NCBI RefSeq assembly: GCF_002217655.1
Contig: NZ_NEWK01000001.1
Span: forward strand, 320,001 to 384,000
Origin: Geobacillus thermocatenulatus
GTDB taxonomy: Bacteria > Bacillota > Bacilli > Bacillales > Anoxybacillaceae
Length of the DNA stretch: 64,000 bases
Direction: 5' to 3'
In this document: piece by piece, positions 26,425 through 35,919 of the stretch
How the letters are laid out: each line of letters opens with the position of its first letter
Position numbering within the stretch: position 1 is the stretch's first letter
The notes under the pieces: model-generated
Database searches by the model: none
Told to the model about the DNA's origin: nothing
What the model saw: the letters and a program-made list of their open reading frames with translations, nothing else
Translations under genes and position numbers: made by a program

Positions 26425-27068
26425 ATGGCCAAGCGAATCATGGACATCTACGGGGCGATCATCGGACGGATTTGTTCGTATCTGTTTCTCATCGTCGCGA
26501 TCCTGATTACACTTGAAGATCCGAAAGGTCCCGTCTTTTTTAAAACAATTAAAATAATGATTAGACCGAATAGCGCTTATTAAGAAAGAGGTTAATTCTT
26601 ACATGTAACAAGCTCTGATCCCCCCCTAAATTGACCAGTGCATCATTAATAAGATTCATCACCAAAAGATGTACTTGGCTCTTAAAGACAAACATGATAA
26701 CAATGTTGCTCAAAGAGATGTGTGGTATAAAAAGGAAAAACACGGTTTTGATTTTCTTTATCATGACCGTCTTTCTTTGCCAAGTACACTTTGTGGTGAA
26801 GAGTCATTAATAAGGAAAAATAGGTTTTATTGGAAAGGAACTAGTGATCGAGGAAGAACTAAAAAGTTATAAAATGGGAGTTTTAAAATTCTTATCAGTC
26901 AAGCCAAGAATTACAGGCTATTGGAAGGTAAGCGGAAGAAGAGAGGTTAGGTATCCTGAGAGAGTAGACGTGGAATTATTTTATGTATATAATCAATCGT
27001 TGTTTTTAGATATAGTGATTCTCGTAAAAACAGTGTTCATGGTCCTTTTAAGAAAGGGAGCTTATTAA
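26425..27068 (+). pseudogene. Broken initiating sugar transferase (WcaJ/WbaP family)
   Basis: At 26425-26583 an ORF encodes the start of a bacterial sugar transferase (AKRIMDIYGAIIGRICSYLF, then LEDPKGPVFFKT). From about 26878 another frame encodes its end (LSVKPRITGYWKVSGRREVR, then YPERVDVELFYVYNQ). The middle is missing or decayed, and a 150-bp MITE lies at 26654-26803 between the halves. An intact gene of this family at 40050 probably replaced it. A change from GC-rich to AT-rich sequence falls within this pseudogene. Confidence 0.75.
26654..26803 (+). mobile_element. MITE family 1, copy B, with an 11-bp target duplication
   Basis: The 150-bp element starts ATTCATCACCAAAAGATG (then TACTTGGC) and ends GCCAAGTACACTTTGTGG (then TGAAGAG), imperfect inverted repeats of about 25 bp. 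It is flanked by the perfect direct repeat TCATTAATAAG (26643-26653 and 26804-26814). An 11-bp duplication suits mobilisation by an IS4/IS231-type transposase. It has no ORF. Confidence 0.85.
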
Positions 27069-27118
27069 TGTTTAATGCCGTAGCTTAAGCTATTCATGAT
27101 TTCAGAGGGAGAGACGTA

Positions 27119-28000
27119 ATGAGTACCAATATTTCCGTTTTGATTAATACATTCAATGAAGAAAAAAATATTCGCAACTGTTTAGAATCTGTTAAATGGG
27201 CAGATGAAATTATTATTGTGGATATGTATAGTGACGATAGGACGGTGGAGATTGCACGAGAGTATACAGATAAAATTTATATGCATGAGCGCCTAGGATA
27301 TGTTGAGCCAGCAAGACAATTTGCTCTTGAAAAAGCCTCAAATGAATGGATATTAGTTGTTGACGCAGATGAGATAGTTCCGATTGAGTTGAGGAACAAG
27401 CTTATTGAAATTGCTGAATCTGGAGAGTATGATGCTGTTTTCATCCCGCGTATTAACTATTTTTTTGGATATAGAATGAAAGGTTCAGGATGGGGGCCAT
27501 TACAAGATATGCAGTTGCGTTTTTTTAAGAAAAAATTTATGAAGTATGGGACTAGGATTCATAAGGGTTCAAATCTCGATCTGTCAGCGCGTGTTTACAA
27601 ATTAAAAGATGAATCATTGGGATTTATCCATTTTAACTATATTGACGTTGAGCATTTTTTAGAGAAGTTAAACAGGTATACAACGATTGAAGCGAAAAAT
27701 GCTGTTGATGCAGGCGAAAGATTTAGTATAGCAAAGCTTCTTATAATTATGTTCAAAGAGTTTATTAATCGATTTATTAGGAAAAAGGGTTATGCCGACG
27801 GTTTCCAAGGTTTTGGGCTATCGATGCTTATGGTGACTTATAGATTGAGCGCATACTTAAAGCATTATTTGATCGAAAAATATTCATCTGACCAGACTAA
27901 AGAAAAAATATTAAATCAATATACCCAAATAGCTAGTAATGAAATAAAAAAATATTTAAATGAAGAGGATGTAAAAATTGCTAAAAAGACTTCTTCTTAA
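27119..28000 (+). CDS. Glycosyltransferase family 2 protein
   Basis: The 293-residue protein opens with the GT2 fold (NISVLINTFNEEKNIRNCLE, ADEIIIVDMYSDDRT) and has the DXD motif in WILVVDADEIVP. It resembles the KdtX/WaaE-like GT2 group in layout, with a helical C-terminus that may touch the membrane. It adds one sugar of the surface glycan; donor and acceptor cannot be told. The sequence is AT-rich compared with galU. It overlaps the flippase gene by 23 bp. Confidence 0.85.
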   Translation: MSTNISVLINTFNEEKNIRNCLESVKWADEIIIVDMYSDDRTVEIAREYTDKIYMHERLGYVEPARQFALEKASNEWILVVDADEIVPIELRNKLIEIAESGEYDAVFIPRINYFFGYRMKGSGWGPLQDMQLRFFKKKFMKYGTRIHKGSNLDLSARVYKLKDESLGFIHFNYIDVEHFLEKLNRYTTIEAKNAVDAGERFSIAKLLIIMFKEFINRFIRKKGYADGFQGFGLSMLMVTYRLSAYLKHYLIEKYSSDQTKEKILNQYTQIASNEIKKYLNEEDVKIAKKTSS

Positions 28001-29267
28001 GGTTAATAAACAAGTGTTAAAAAATGTTATATCTTTATCAATACTACAAGGTTCTAATTATATTTTACCGTTAATTACTTTTCCTTATCTTGTTAGAGTA
28101 TTGGGTAGCGAAAAATATGGAACAATAGCTATAGCTACTGCTGTTGCTCAATATTTAAGTGTTTTTGTTGATTTTGGATTTAATTATACAGCTACTCGCG
28201 ATGTAGCACTACATAAAAATGATTCAGAAAGATTAAATAAAATAATTTCCAATGTGTATTCAGCTAAGTTAATTTTTTTATGTATAGCACTTGGTTTTTT
28301 AACAGTCATTGTTATTCTTATTCCAATTTTTTTTAAGTATTATCCAATATATTTTATCTTTTTTATGATAGTTATAGGTAATGCATTATTCCCTACGTGG
28401 TTTTACCAAGGGGTAGAAAGAATGAATTATATAACCGCAATTAATATCAGTATAAAAATATTGTCTGTTGTTCTTATTTTTTTATTTGTAAAGGAGAAAG
28501 ATGATTATATAACTGCTTCAATTATTCAAGCATCAGGGATATTGATTGCGGGTTTTATAGGATTTTCAATGTTACAAATTAAGTTTTCAATAAGTGTAAG
28601 AAATCTAAAGTTAAATTTTAACTTTAGGCATTTATTACAGGAAATAAAAGATAGCAGTAATGTTTTCATATCCACTCTAGCGGGAAATGTTTATGGCCAA
28701 GGGGCTGTTATCATAACTGGCATTTTTGCTGGAAACAAATATGCAGGTTATTATTCTATAGTTCAAAAAATTGCAAGTGCCATTGTAGGGCTATCTCAAC
28801 CTTTTGCTCAAGCTATTTATCCATATTTATGCAATGTATATGTTAATAATTATAAAAGGTTTAATGAAATCAAAAAGAAAACAGCATTTTTGGTCATAGC
28901 TTGTTCTTTTACAATTAGTGTAATCAGTTTTTTTTCCTCAGCGATTTTCATTAAATGGGTAACCGGTGATAAAAATTATTATATTACTAACATGATGAGA
29001 TTTTCTTCAATTATGATTGGGTTTACTATTTGCAATGTATTGCTTAATCCATTTATATTAGCTATGAAAAAATATGTACAAATGAGAAAAATGTATCTTA
29101 TTACATCAACACTGTTTTTAATTCTCTCCATTCCTGTTACGTATTCTTTAAAAGGAATTGGAATAATGGTTTGTATGATTTTTGTGGAGATTAGTATATT
29201 TGTGGGGAGTATTTTTATAATGATGATCAATAAACAGTATAAAAAGTTTTTTAGTTTATTATCATGA
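27978..29267 (+). CDS. wzx: Wzx-type polysaccharide flippase
   Basis: The 429-residue protein has about 12 membrane helices and the MATE/Wzx start ILQGSNYILPLITFPYLVRV, followed by LGSEKYGTIAIATAVAQYLS, typical of Wzx flippases. It starts at TTG 27978 within the end of the GT2 gene, behind GAGGATG. It should move lipid-linked repeat units across the membrane, for polymerisation by a Wzy protein. The sequence is very AT-rich, a sign of acquisition. Confidence 0.85.
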   Translation: MLKRLLLKVNKQVLKNVISLSILQGSNYILPLITFPYLVRVLGSEKYGTIAIATAVAQYLSVFVDFGFNYTATRDVALHKNDSERLNKIISNVYSAKLIFLCIALGFLTVIVILIPIFFKYYPIYFIFFMIVIGNALFPTWFYQGVERMNYITAINISIKILSVVLIFLFVKEKDDYITASIIQASGILIAGFIGFSMLQIKFSISVRNLKLNFNFRHLLQEIKDSSNVFISTLAGNVYGQGAVIITGIFAGNKYAGYYSIVQKIASAIVGLSQPFAQAIYPYLCNVYVNNYKRFNEIKKKTAFLVIACSFTISVISFFSSAIFIKWVTGDKNYYITNMMRFSSIMIGFTICNVLLNPFILAMKKYVQMRKMYLITSTLFLILSIPVTYSLKGIGIMVCMIFVEISIFVGSIFIMMINKQYKKFFSLLS

Positions 29268-29328
29268 CAGGTGCTTAATACGTTAATTTAAAGTAGTTTA
29301 GCAGCATATGGATTAGGAGAAGATATGT

Positions 29329-30216
29329 ATGAAAGGCATCATCTTAGCCGGCGGGAGTGGTACCCGCCTTTATCCGTTAACAAAAGCAGTATCTAAACAA
29401 TTATTGCCTGTTTATGATAAGCCAATGATCTATTATCCGTTATCTGTTTTGATGTTAGCTGGTATTCGAGACATTTTGATTATTTCTACTCCTAGTGACA
29501 CACCTCGTTTTAAAGAATTGCTAGGAGATGGCTCAGACTTAGGAATCTCATTATCCTATGCCGTGCAACCTTCTCCGGATGGTCTTGCACAGGCATTTAT
29601 TATTGGTGAAGAGTTTATTGGTGACGATAATGTTGCGCTGATTTTAGGAGACAATCTTTTCTACGGTCATGGTTTAACTCAGTTGTTGCAGAGAGCGGTT
29701 GAGCGCAAAACTGGGGCAACGATTTTCGGCTATTATGTCAATGATCCTGAACGTTTTGGCGTTGTAGAGTTTGATGAAAATGGCAGAGCCATTTCGATTG
29801 AAGAAAAGCCTAAACATCCGAAGTCCAATTATGCGGTGACAGGGTTGTATTTTTATGATAACCGGGTTGTTGAATTTGCGAAAAGCATTAAGCCTTCCGC
29901 ACGTGGCGAGTTAGAAATTACCGATGTGAACAAAAAATATTTGGAGCTTGGCGAATTGCATGTGGAGATTTTGGGGAGAGGTTTTTGCTGGCTGGATTCC
30001 GGCACGCATGAATCTTTGCTGGAGGCTTCGCAGTTTATCGAGACAATCGAGAAACGGCAAAGCTTAAAGGTTGCTTGCCTAGAGGAAATCGCTTATGTGA
30101 AAGGATATATTACGCGGGAACAATTGTTAAAGTTAGCGGAGCCGTTAAAGAAAAACCAGTACGGCCAATATTTAATAGATATCGCAAATCAGAAAAAGAA
30201 ACCAATCTATTTATAA
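29329..30216 (+). CDS. rmlA: Glucose-1-phosphate thymidylyltransferase
   Basis: The 295-residue enzyme makes dTDP-glucose, first step to dTDP-L-rhamnose. Signatures are [54 protein letters not shown] and [15 protein letters not shown]. The start follows TAGGAGAAGAT. It heads a tight rmlA-rmlC-rmlB-rmlD set. Rhamnose is the main sugar of known Geobacillus S-layer glycans, which supports the role of the locus. Confidence 0.95.
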   Translation: MKGIILAGGSGTRLYPLTKAVSKQLLPVYDKPMIYYPLSVLMLAGIRDILIISTPSDTPRFKELLGDGSDLGISLSYAVQPSPDGLAQAFIIGEEFIGDDNVALILGDNLFYGHGLTQLLQRAVERKTGATIFGYYVNDPERFGVVEFDENGRAISIEEKPKHPKSNYAVTGLYFYDNRVVEFAKSIKPSARGELEITDVNKKYLELGELHVEILGRGFCWLDSGTHESLLEASQFIETIEKRQSLKVACLEEIAYVKGYITREQLLKLAEPLKKNQYGQYLIDIANQKKKPIYL

Positions 30217-30234
30217 AATGGCGGGGTGCTTGTG

Positions 30235-30792
30235 ATGAAAGTGATCGAGACTTCACTGCCCGGTGTGTTGTTGATTGAACCGAAAGTATTCGGCGACCAT
30301 CGGGGTTTCTTTATGGAAAGCTACAACAAAAAGCTGTTTGTGGAATATGGGCTTGATCTTGATTTTATTCAAGACAATCATTCATTGTCAAAACAAGCGG
30401 GAACGTTGCGAGGCCTTCATTATCAGTTAAACCCAAAGGCACAAACGAAATTAGTTCGCGTGACGCGTGGGGCGATTTATGATGTCGTTGTCGATATTCG
30501 CAAAGGTTCACCGACATTTGGAAAGTGGCAAGCGTTTATTTTAAGTGCGGAGAATAAACGGCAATTGCTTGTACCAAAAGGGTTTGCGCATGGTTTCTGT
30601 ACGCTAGTGGAAAATACGGAAGTACAATATAAAGTGGATGAATACTATTCTCCAGAACATGACCGCGGCATTCTTTGGAATGACCCAGCGTTAGGCATTG
30701 ATTGGCCGACAGCGAATCCAATTCTTTCTGACAAAGATACGAAACATCCATTATTAGCCGATGCCGAAATCAACTTTGAGTGGGAGAGATAA
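30235..30792 (+). CDS. rmlC: dTDP-4-dehydrorhamnose 3,5-epimerase
   Basis: The 185-residue cupin has the RmlC pattern: PKVFGDHRGFFMESYN, FIQDNHSLSKQAGTLRGLHY with the catalytic His of RGLHYQ, and PKGFAHGFCTL. It performs the third step of dTDP-rhamnose synthesis. I start at ATG 30235; a GTG three codons upstream is possible. It ends 2 bp before rmlB. Confidence 0.94.
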   Translation: MKVIETSLPGVLLIEPKVFGDHRGFFMESYNKKLFVEYGLDLDFIQDNHSLSKQAGTLRGLHYQLNPKAQTKLVRVTRGAIYDVVVDIRKGSPTFGKWQAFILSAENKRQLLVPKGFAHGFCTLVENTEVQYKVDEYYSPEHDRGILWNDPALGIDWPTANPILSDKDTKHPLLADAEINFEWER

Positions 30793-30794
30793 TA

Positions 30795-31808
30795 ATGAAT
30801 CTTTTAGTCACAGGCGGAGCAGGTTTTATTGGCAGCAACTTTGTCCGTTACATGCTTGAGAAATATCCAAATTATAAAGTAGTCAATTATGATTTATTAA
30901 CCTATGCCGGCAATCTTGAAAACTTGAAGGATGTCGAAAATCATCCTAATTATACGTTTGTGAAAGGCGATATCAATAACCGTGAGTTAGTCGATTATCT
31001 TGTGAAAACCCATAAGATTGACGTTATCGTAAACTTTGCGGCGGAATCGCATGTCGACCGCAGCATTGCAGACCCTGGAATTTTCGTAAAAACCAATGTA
31101 TTGGGCACGCAAGCGTTATTAGATGTGGCGAAAGCCAACCATATTAAGAAATATGTGCAAATTTCAACGGACGAAGTGTATGGTACACTTGGGGAAACGG
31201 GGTACTTTACCGAAGAAACGCCATTAGCGCCAAATAGCCCTTATTCGGCAAGCAAAGCTGGCGGAGATTTGCTTGTAAGGGCGTATCATGAAACGTACGG
31301 TATCAATGTGAATATTACGAGATGTTCCAATAACTATGGGCCGTATCACTTCCCTGAAAAACTGATTCCGCTCATGATCACGAACGCGTTGGAAGGAAAA
31401 GAGCTTCCGATTTACGGTGACGGCCAAAATATTCGCGACTGGCTGCATGTGAAAGACCATTGCGCGGCGATTGATTTAGTCATTCATAAAGGCAGACCGG
31501 GGGAAGTATACAATATCGGCGGGCATAATGAACGAACCAATAATGAAATCGTGCATATAATCGTTGAAAAACTCGGAGTTTCGAAAGAGTTAATTAAATA
31601 TGTGGCCGACCGTCCGGGGCATGACCGCCGTTATGCGATTGATCCAACGAAAATTATGACAGAACTTGGCTGGAAGCCGCAATATACCTTTGAAGAGGGC
31701 ATCGAAGAAACGATCCAATGGTATATCGACAACCAAGAATGGTGGAAAAATATGAAATCCGGTGAATACATGAACTACTATCAAAAACAGTATGGTGACA
31801 AGCTATGA
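30795..31808 (+). CDS. rmlB: dTDP-glucose 4,6-dehydratase
   Basis: The 337-residue short-chain dehydratase has the NAD-binding start NLLVTGGAGFIGSNFVRYML, the catalytic segment ISTDEVYGTLG, and the YSASKAGGDLL motif with Tyr and Lys. IRDWLHVKDHCAAI and RPGHDRRYAIDPTKI are RmlB hallmarks. The start at 30795 follows GGGAGAGA. It overlaps rmlD by 4 bp, so translation is coupled. Confidence 0.95.
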   Translation: MNLLVTGGAGFIGSNFVRYMLEKYPNYKVVNYDLLTYAGNLENLKDVENHPNYTFVKGDINNRELVDYLVKTHKIDVIVNFAAESHVDRSIADPGIFVKTNVLGTQALLDVAKANHIKKYVQISTDEVYGTLGETGYFTEETPLAPNSPYSASKAGGDLLVRAYHETYGINVNITRCSNNYGPYHFPEKLIPLMITNALEGKELPIYGDGQNIRDWLHVKDHCAAIDLVIHKGRPGEVYNIGGHNERTNNEIVHIIVEKLGVSKELIKYVADRPGHDRRYAIDPTKIMTELGWKPQYTFEEGIEETIQWYIDNQEWWKNMKSGEYMNYYQKQYGDKL

Positions 31809-32650
31809 AAGTAGTTGTAACAGGTGCAAAAGGCCAGCTTGGCACAGATTTAGTCGATGCGCTCGCTGATCGAGGCTTTGAAGTGTATGGGTATGGACGG
31901 GAAGAGTTAGATATCACAAACTTTGACCTAGTGAAACAGGTTATTGCGGAAGTTCATCCTGATGTTGTCATACATGCCGCTGCATACACAAAAGTCGATT
32001 TAGCCGAATCCGAGCCAGACCAAGCGTTTTTAATTAACGCATACGGAATGAGAAACGTCGCTGTCGCATCAGAAGCGGTAGGAGCAAAACTTGTTTATAT
32101 TAGCACAGACTACGTTTTTGACGGAATGGCAAATACCCCGTACAACGAATTTGCGCCGACGAATCCACTTAGCGTGTATGGTAAAAGTAAGCTAGCCGGT
32201 GAGCAGTTTGTGCGCGACTTGCATTCGAAGTTTTTTATCGTCAGAACGTCTTGGGTCTATGGGAAACATGGAAATAACTTTGTCAAAACCATGTTAAAGC
32301 TGGCTCAAGAACGGGATGAATTGATGGTTGTCCATGATCAAGTCGGATGTCCAACTTACACAGTAGATTTAGCCAATTGCATTTTGGAACTGATTCAAAC
32401 GGAAAAATACGGCGTTTACCATGTTTCTAATTCTGGGCATTGTTCTTGGTATGAGTTTGCGAAAGCAATTTTTGAGGAAGCTGGGATAAAAGTCAAGGTA
32501 AATCCTTGTACAACAAAAGACTTCCCAAGACCAGCGCCAAGGCCTACTTACTCCGTGTTTGAGCATATGGCGCTTAAGTTGAATGGATTTAGTGGCATAA
32601 GAAATTGGCGAGAAGCATTGAAAGAATTTATGATAAGAATTAAACTATAA
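31805..32650 (+). CDS. rmlD: dTDP-4-dehydrorhamnose reductase
   Basis: The 281-residue reductase has the NADPH motif VVTGAKGQLGTDLVDAL, the segment YISTDYVFDGMANTPYNEF, and YGKSKLAGEQFV with the catalytic Tyr-Lys pair. RTSWVYGKHGNNFVKTML is typical of RmlD. It completes dTDP-L-rhamnose. Its overlap with rmlB shows one operon, and a rhamnosyltransferase candidate follows. Confidence 0.95.
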   Translation: MKVVVTGAKGQLGTDLVDALADRGFEVYGYGREELDITNFDLVKQVIAEVHPDVVIHAAAYTKVDLAESEPDQAFLINAYGMRNVAVASEAVGAKLVYISTDYVFDGMANTPYNEFAPTNPLSVYGKSKLAGEQFVRDLHSKFFIVRTSWVYGKHGNNFVKTMLKLAQERDELMVVHDQVGCPTYTVDLANCILELIQTEKYGVYHVSNSGHCSWYEFAKAIFEEAGIKVKVNPCTTKDFPRPAPRPTYSVFEHMALKLNGFSGIRNWREALKEFMIRIKL

Positions 32651-32664
32651 GGTAGTGATAGCAC

Positions 32665-33588
32665 TTGAAGCGAGTAACGGATAAAGATGTTGCGATTATT
32701 ATTTTAAACTGGAACGCTTATGACGATACGTTTGAATGCTTAAAGTCGCTAGAGCACTTAACGTACCCTTATTTTCACGTGTTTTTAGTAGATAATGCCT
32801 CACAAGATGGCTCATTTGATAAACTTCAACAAGATTACAACGATGGGAAATTTCATTTATCCATTACATTCATTCAAACCGGAGAGAATTTAGGGTTTGC
32901 TGGTGGAAATAACGTCGCAATCAGAGAAGCGTATAAGCAAGGGTATCAATATTTTTGGCTCTTAAATAACGATACAGTAGTAGATCCAAATGCACTCACT
33001 CCATTGGTAGAAACGTTAGAAAACGACAAACAAGTAGGGATTGTTGGTTCCAAGATTTACTACTACGGGACGAACAAAATCTGGTTTGCGGGGGGCAAGG
33101 TCAATACCTGGACAGGGAAGACAAAGCATATAGGAATTAAAGAAGAGGATGTAGGGCAGTATGATCAAGTAAAAGAAGTGGATTATATAACGGGGTGTAG
33201 TTTGGGGTTCAGGAGAGAGGTGCTGGAAACGGTAGGGTATATGTGTGAGGATTATTTTTTGTATTATGAAGAGACGGATTGGAATGTTAGAGCTAATCAA
33301 TATGGATGGGAAATTAAATATGTTCCGCAATCTCGCGTACATCATAAAGTATCGGCATCTTCAGGTGGAGAAAAAAATCTATCTCCAATTGTAGCCTTTT
33401 ATGATATTCGGAATGGGTATTGGTTTGTCAAGCGGACTCAAAAAAGAAAATTGAAGACTTTTACGGCTTTCTGTTATGCATACTATAAGGCATTAAAAAA
33501 ACTCTTAAAAGTATTTATTATGAATCAGAATAAAAAGTGGAGAAGATTATTGTATATCCATCGAGCGTTAGTCAATATCGGTAAATAA
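32665..33588 (+). CDS. GT2 glycosyltransferase, probable rhamnosyltransferase
   Basis: The 307-residue GT2 enzyme has DVAIIILNWNAYDDTFECLK, VFLVDNASQDGS, NLGFAGGNNVAI and YFWLLNNDTVVDP (DXD-like), followed by ITGCSLGFRREVLE and FLYYEETDWNVRANQYGW. This is the form of the rhamnosyltransferase-like GT2 group. It starts at TTG 32665 behind AAGGTAGTG, 14 bp after rmlD, so it is likely to use dTDP-rhamnose. The donor is inferred from position. Confidence 0.82.
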   Translation: MKRVTDKDVAIIILNWNAYDDTFECLKSLEHLTYPYFHVFLVDNASQDGSFDKLQQDYNDGKFHLSITFIQTGENLGFAGGNNVAIREAYKQGYQYFWLLNNDTVVDPNALTPLVETLENDKQVGIVGSKIYYYGTNKIWFAGGKVNTWTGKTKHIGIKEEDVGQYDQVKEVDYITGCSLGFRREVLETVGYMCEDYFLYYEETDWNVRANQYGWEIKYVPQSRVHHKVSASSGGEKNLSPIVAFYDIRNGYWFVKRTQKRKLKTFTAFCYAYYKALKKLLKVFIMNQNKKWRRLLYIHRALVNIGK

Positions 33589-33611
33589 CCGTTTTTTATG
33601 CAATTTTTGAT

Positions 33612-33714
33612 CCTTTACCAAAAGTTGTACTTTGACTATTCCAGAACATACCTTCCTTGCACTCACAAAGAAATTTGGATGTGAATCTATGTTAGTGAAT
33701 TTGTTTCACTACAG
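33612..33714 (+). repeat. Composite scar of two MITE families
   Basis: The left half (CCAAAAGTTGTACTTTGACT...) matches the left end of MITE family 1, and the right half (ATGTTAGTGAATTTG...CTACAG) matches the right end of the family 2 element at 34950-35141. The two are joined without their other ends, so this is a recombination or deletion scar. It fills most of the gap before the Wzy candidate. Confidence 0.5.
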
Positions 33715-33827
33715 TAAATGATATTTGGAAGAATGGTTTGAACTTTTTTCTCTCCTGTCAACCTTGGTGATTTGATGTTGTTTCAAATACGTTTTTGATA
33801 CAAGCATTATTGGAAGAGGATAAAATT

Positions 33828-34901
33828 ATGAAACATCTTAACAGTGCCTCTAAAAGAGATTATTTTTTATTTTATTCACTATTATTTTTTTTATTAGGGT
33901 TGTGTTTTCCTCTTAAACTTGAGATGTATAAGATTTTTTCTGAAAAATATTTTTATGACTCTTATAAAATTTTATATTTAATGCGTTCCGGGGTTAATTT
34001 AGGTGATAAGGCTTTCGATTTCAGTGCTAAATTTTACAATTTTTTAAATATATTTAATATTTATATCTGGGATGTATGGGCCTTAATTCTAACTTTTATA
34101 ACCGTATTTATTCTTTTATTATCAATGTCTTTCATAAGAATACCAAGAATGGATTTGCTTTTGGCGTTTTGGTTGCCAATGTCAATAGTATTATTGGTGA
34201 TTTATGTTACTCATATTAGTAAAGAGTGGATTACATTTCTATTCTCCCTCCTGTTTTCAGTGGTCTTAAAAAAAATGAAGAGTAAAAAATTGTTTTTGGT
34301 CCTGTGTATTTTGATATTTTTATATTCTTATTTTTTTCGAACTTATTTCGGGTTGGTTTTTATATATTTTTGTATCTTCTTTATGTTTTTCAATCATAAA
34401 AAATCTAGACTTTGGATAGCATTAATTGTGATTTTTATTTTAATTGTGGTTCCAAATAAATATTTGTTCGGAATATTCTACATTAGAGAAGATTTAAATT
34501 ATTATCGAATGGGTTCTGTAGATGCTCAAACTATAATATCAGATGTGCTCATTTCAAATAATAATTTTATAATGTTTTTTAATTATTTACTAAATATCTT
34601 TAGATTGCTATTTCCTTTAGAGATAATGTTTGTGTCGCTAAATATAAAATATGTTTTTTTTGTCATATATATGTTATTAAACTCATACATTATTTTCTTC
34701 AATATTAAAAACTATAATAAATTGTCAACAACACAAAAAAATATACTCATTTTTTTGCTAAGCATAATTGCTGTCCATGGTATTTTCGAACCTGATTATG
34801 GCTCGTATATAAGGCATTTTATATCATACTTCTTTATTATCTATCTCAATGTTTTAATTTATATTCATTTGAAGTTTAATAAGATTAATTTGAGAGATTG
34901 A
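33828..34901 (+). CDS. Polytopic membrane protein, candidate Wzy polymerase
   Basis: The 357-residue protein has about 10 membrane helices, very AT-rich coding, and a Wzy-like layout with a loop that carries YIREDLNYYRMGSVDAQT. EPDYGSYIRHFISYFF near the C-terminus resembles motifs of oligosaccharide repeat-unit polymerases. No other gene of the locus fits Wzy better apart from the ligase-like gene at 21644. I start at ATG 33828 behind GGAAGAGG. Confidence 0.55.
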   Translation: MKHLNSASKRDYFLFYSLLFFLLGLCFPLKLEMYKIFSEKYFYDSYKILYLMRSGVNLGDKAFDFSAKFYNFLNIFNIYIWDVWALILTFITVFILLLSMSFIRIPRMDLLLAFWLPMSIVLLVIYVTHISKEWITFLFSLLFSVVLKKMKSKKLFLVLCILIFLYSYFFRTYFGLVFIYFCIFFMFFNHKKSRLWIALIVIFILIVVPNKYLFGIFYIREDLNYYRMGSVDAQTIISDVLISNNNFIMFFNYLLNIFRLLFPLEIMFVSLNIKYVFFVIYMLLNSYIIFFNIKNYNKLSTTQKNILIFLLSIIAVHGIFEPDYGSYIRHFISYFFIIYLNVLIYIHLKFNKINLRD

Positions 34902-34949
34902 TATAGGTAGAGGCTTTTACGCTAAGCAATAGAGCCTTTATATAAGTTT

Positions 34950-35141
34950 CTGTAGATGAGCATTTTTGATTACAATAATTTCCATGTTCTGAGAGGCAAA
35001 CAGGGTACCCCTTAGGCGACATGGAGCTGTTTTTTGATCACATCAATGGGAATATCTTGCCTATTTTACCCAAGGAGTCCGGTTCATGTCTCCTTTTTTG
35101 TTTGGTTGTCAATTTATGTTAGTGAATTTGCTCATCTACAG
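34950..35141 (+). mobile_element. MITE family 2: deletion derivative of the IS at 58114, with a 7-bp target duplication
   Basis: The 192-bp element begins CTGTAGATGAGCATTTTTGA and ends AGTGAATTTGCTCATC (then TACAG). It is flanked by the perfect direct repeat TAAGTTT on both sides. Its first ~85 bp and last ~65 bp match the two ends of the IS at 58114-59442 (shared AAACAGGGTA and GGAGCTGTTTTTT on the left, GGTTCATGTC and CTTTTTTGTTTGGTTG on the right). It lacks the transposase and presumably moved with the help of the full element. Confidence 0.9.
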
Positions 35142-35164
35142 TAAGTTTGAAAATTAATCTATAT

Positions 35165-35290
35165 ACCCGTGGTGCTAGTTGAGTCTTAACGCTCAACTAG
35201 CCCAAGAACAACAAGCGAGTAAGCCAGTAAAATACCATCCAGTGCCGTTTCAAATCCAGAAACCGAGTTCGCTCGAATCTCGGTGATCCG
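35165..35290 (-). mobile_element. IS982 end remnant
   Basis: It begins with the IS982 terminal repeat ACCCGTGGTGCTAGTTGAG. On the minus strand it encodes the last ~34 residues of an IS982 transposase (IRANSVSGFETALDGI, then LAYSLVVLGLVER). It stops abruptly where an IS630 fragment begins. Confidence 0.8.
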
Positions 35291-35301
35291 AATCAAAAAA
35301 C

Positions 35302-35841
35302 TTGATCACCAAGGAGACAGAAGATGCCGTTCTTCTGTACATCGATGAAACCCATATCCGCTCTTACCATGTCTTGCGGTCCACATGGTCGGAAGTCGGC
35401 CGCCAAAAACAAGTGCCGGCGTTCGGCCATCATGCCCACGTATCGCGGTTTGGCGCGGTCAACATCCACGATGGTGAAACGGTGCTTCATCCAACGACCG
35501 CTGCCCATGCCGCGACGTTCTTGGATTTCTTGAGAATGCTTAAAGAGCGCGATCCAGACCGTCTCATCATCTTGGTGTTGGATCACGCCCGCATTCACCA
35601 TGCCAACATGGTCAAGGAATTTTGGCGGGAAGAAGGGCCGTGTTTTCACTTTCTTTCCCTTCCTCCCTATTCGTCACAGCTGAACCCGATTGAACGCTTA
35701 TGGAAATGGCTGAAAGACACCGTGATCGCCAATGTGTTTCACCAAAATCGAGACGATATCGTCCAGGCCATTGCTCGGTTTGTGGACGACATCCACGAAC
35801 GTCCGGAGGAAGTGCTGCAGCGCTTAGGATGTGCAGGATAA
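35302..35841 (+). pseudogene. IS630-family transposase, 3' part
   Basis: The frame encodes the C-terminal ~180 residues of an IS630 transposase. YIDETHIRSYHVLRSTW has the first catalytic Asp, IILVLDHARIHHANMV the second and NPIERLWKWLKD the Glu. The N-terminal helix-turn-helix half is absent; the left neighbour is an IS982 scrap. So the DDE domain is intact but the protein is truncated. Confidence 0.8.
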
Positions 35842-35919
35842 CGGAAAGGCTAACTCTTCATGTTGTATGTATATAATTTTGGGTAACCAACACTCGTGAT
35901 AATTAACAGGTGAATAAAA

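Noticed and set aside
35848-35875. Similarity between TAACTCTTCATGTTGTATG (after the IS630 fragment) and TAACTCTTTATGTTGCATG at 45687
   Set aside because: It may be a shared IS end, but it is only about 25 bp with several mismatches and no matching partner end, so I do not call an element.
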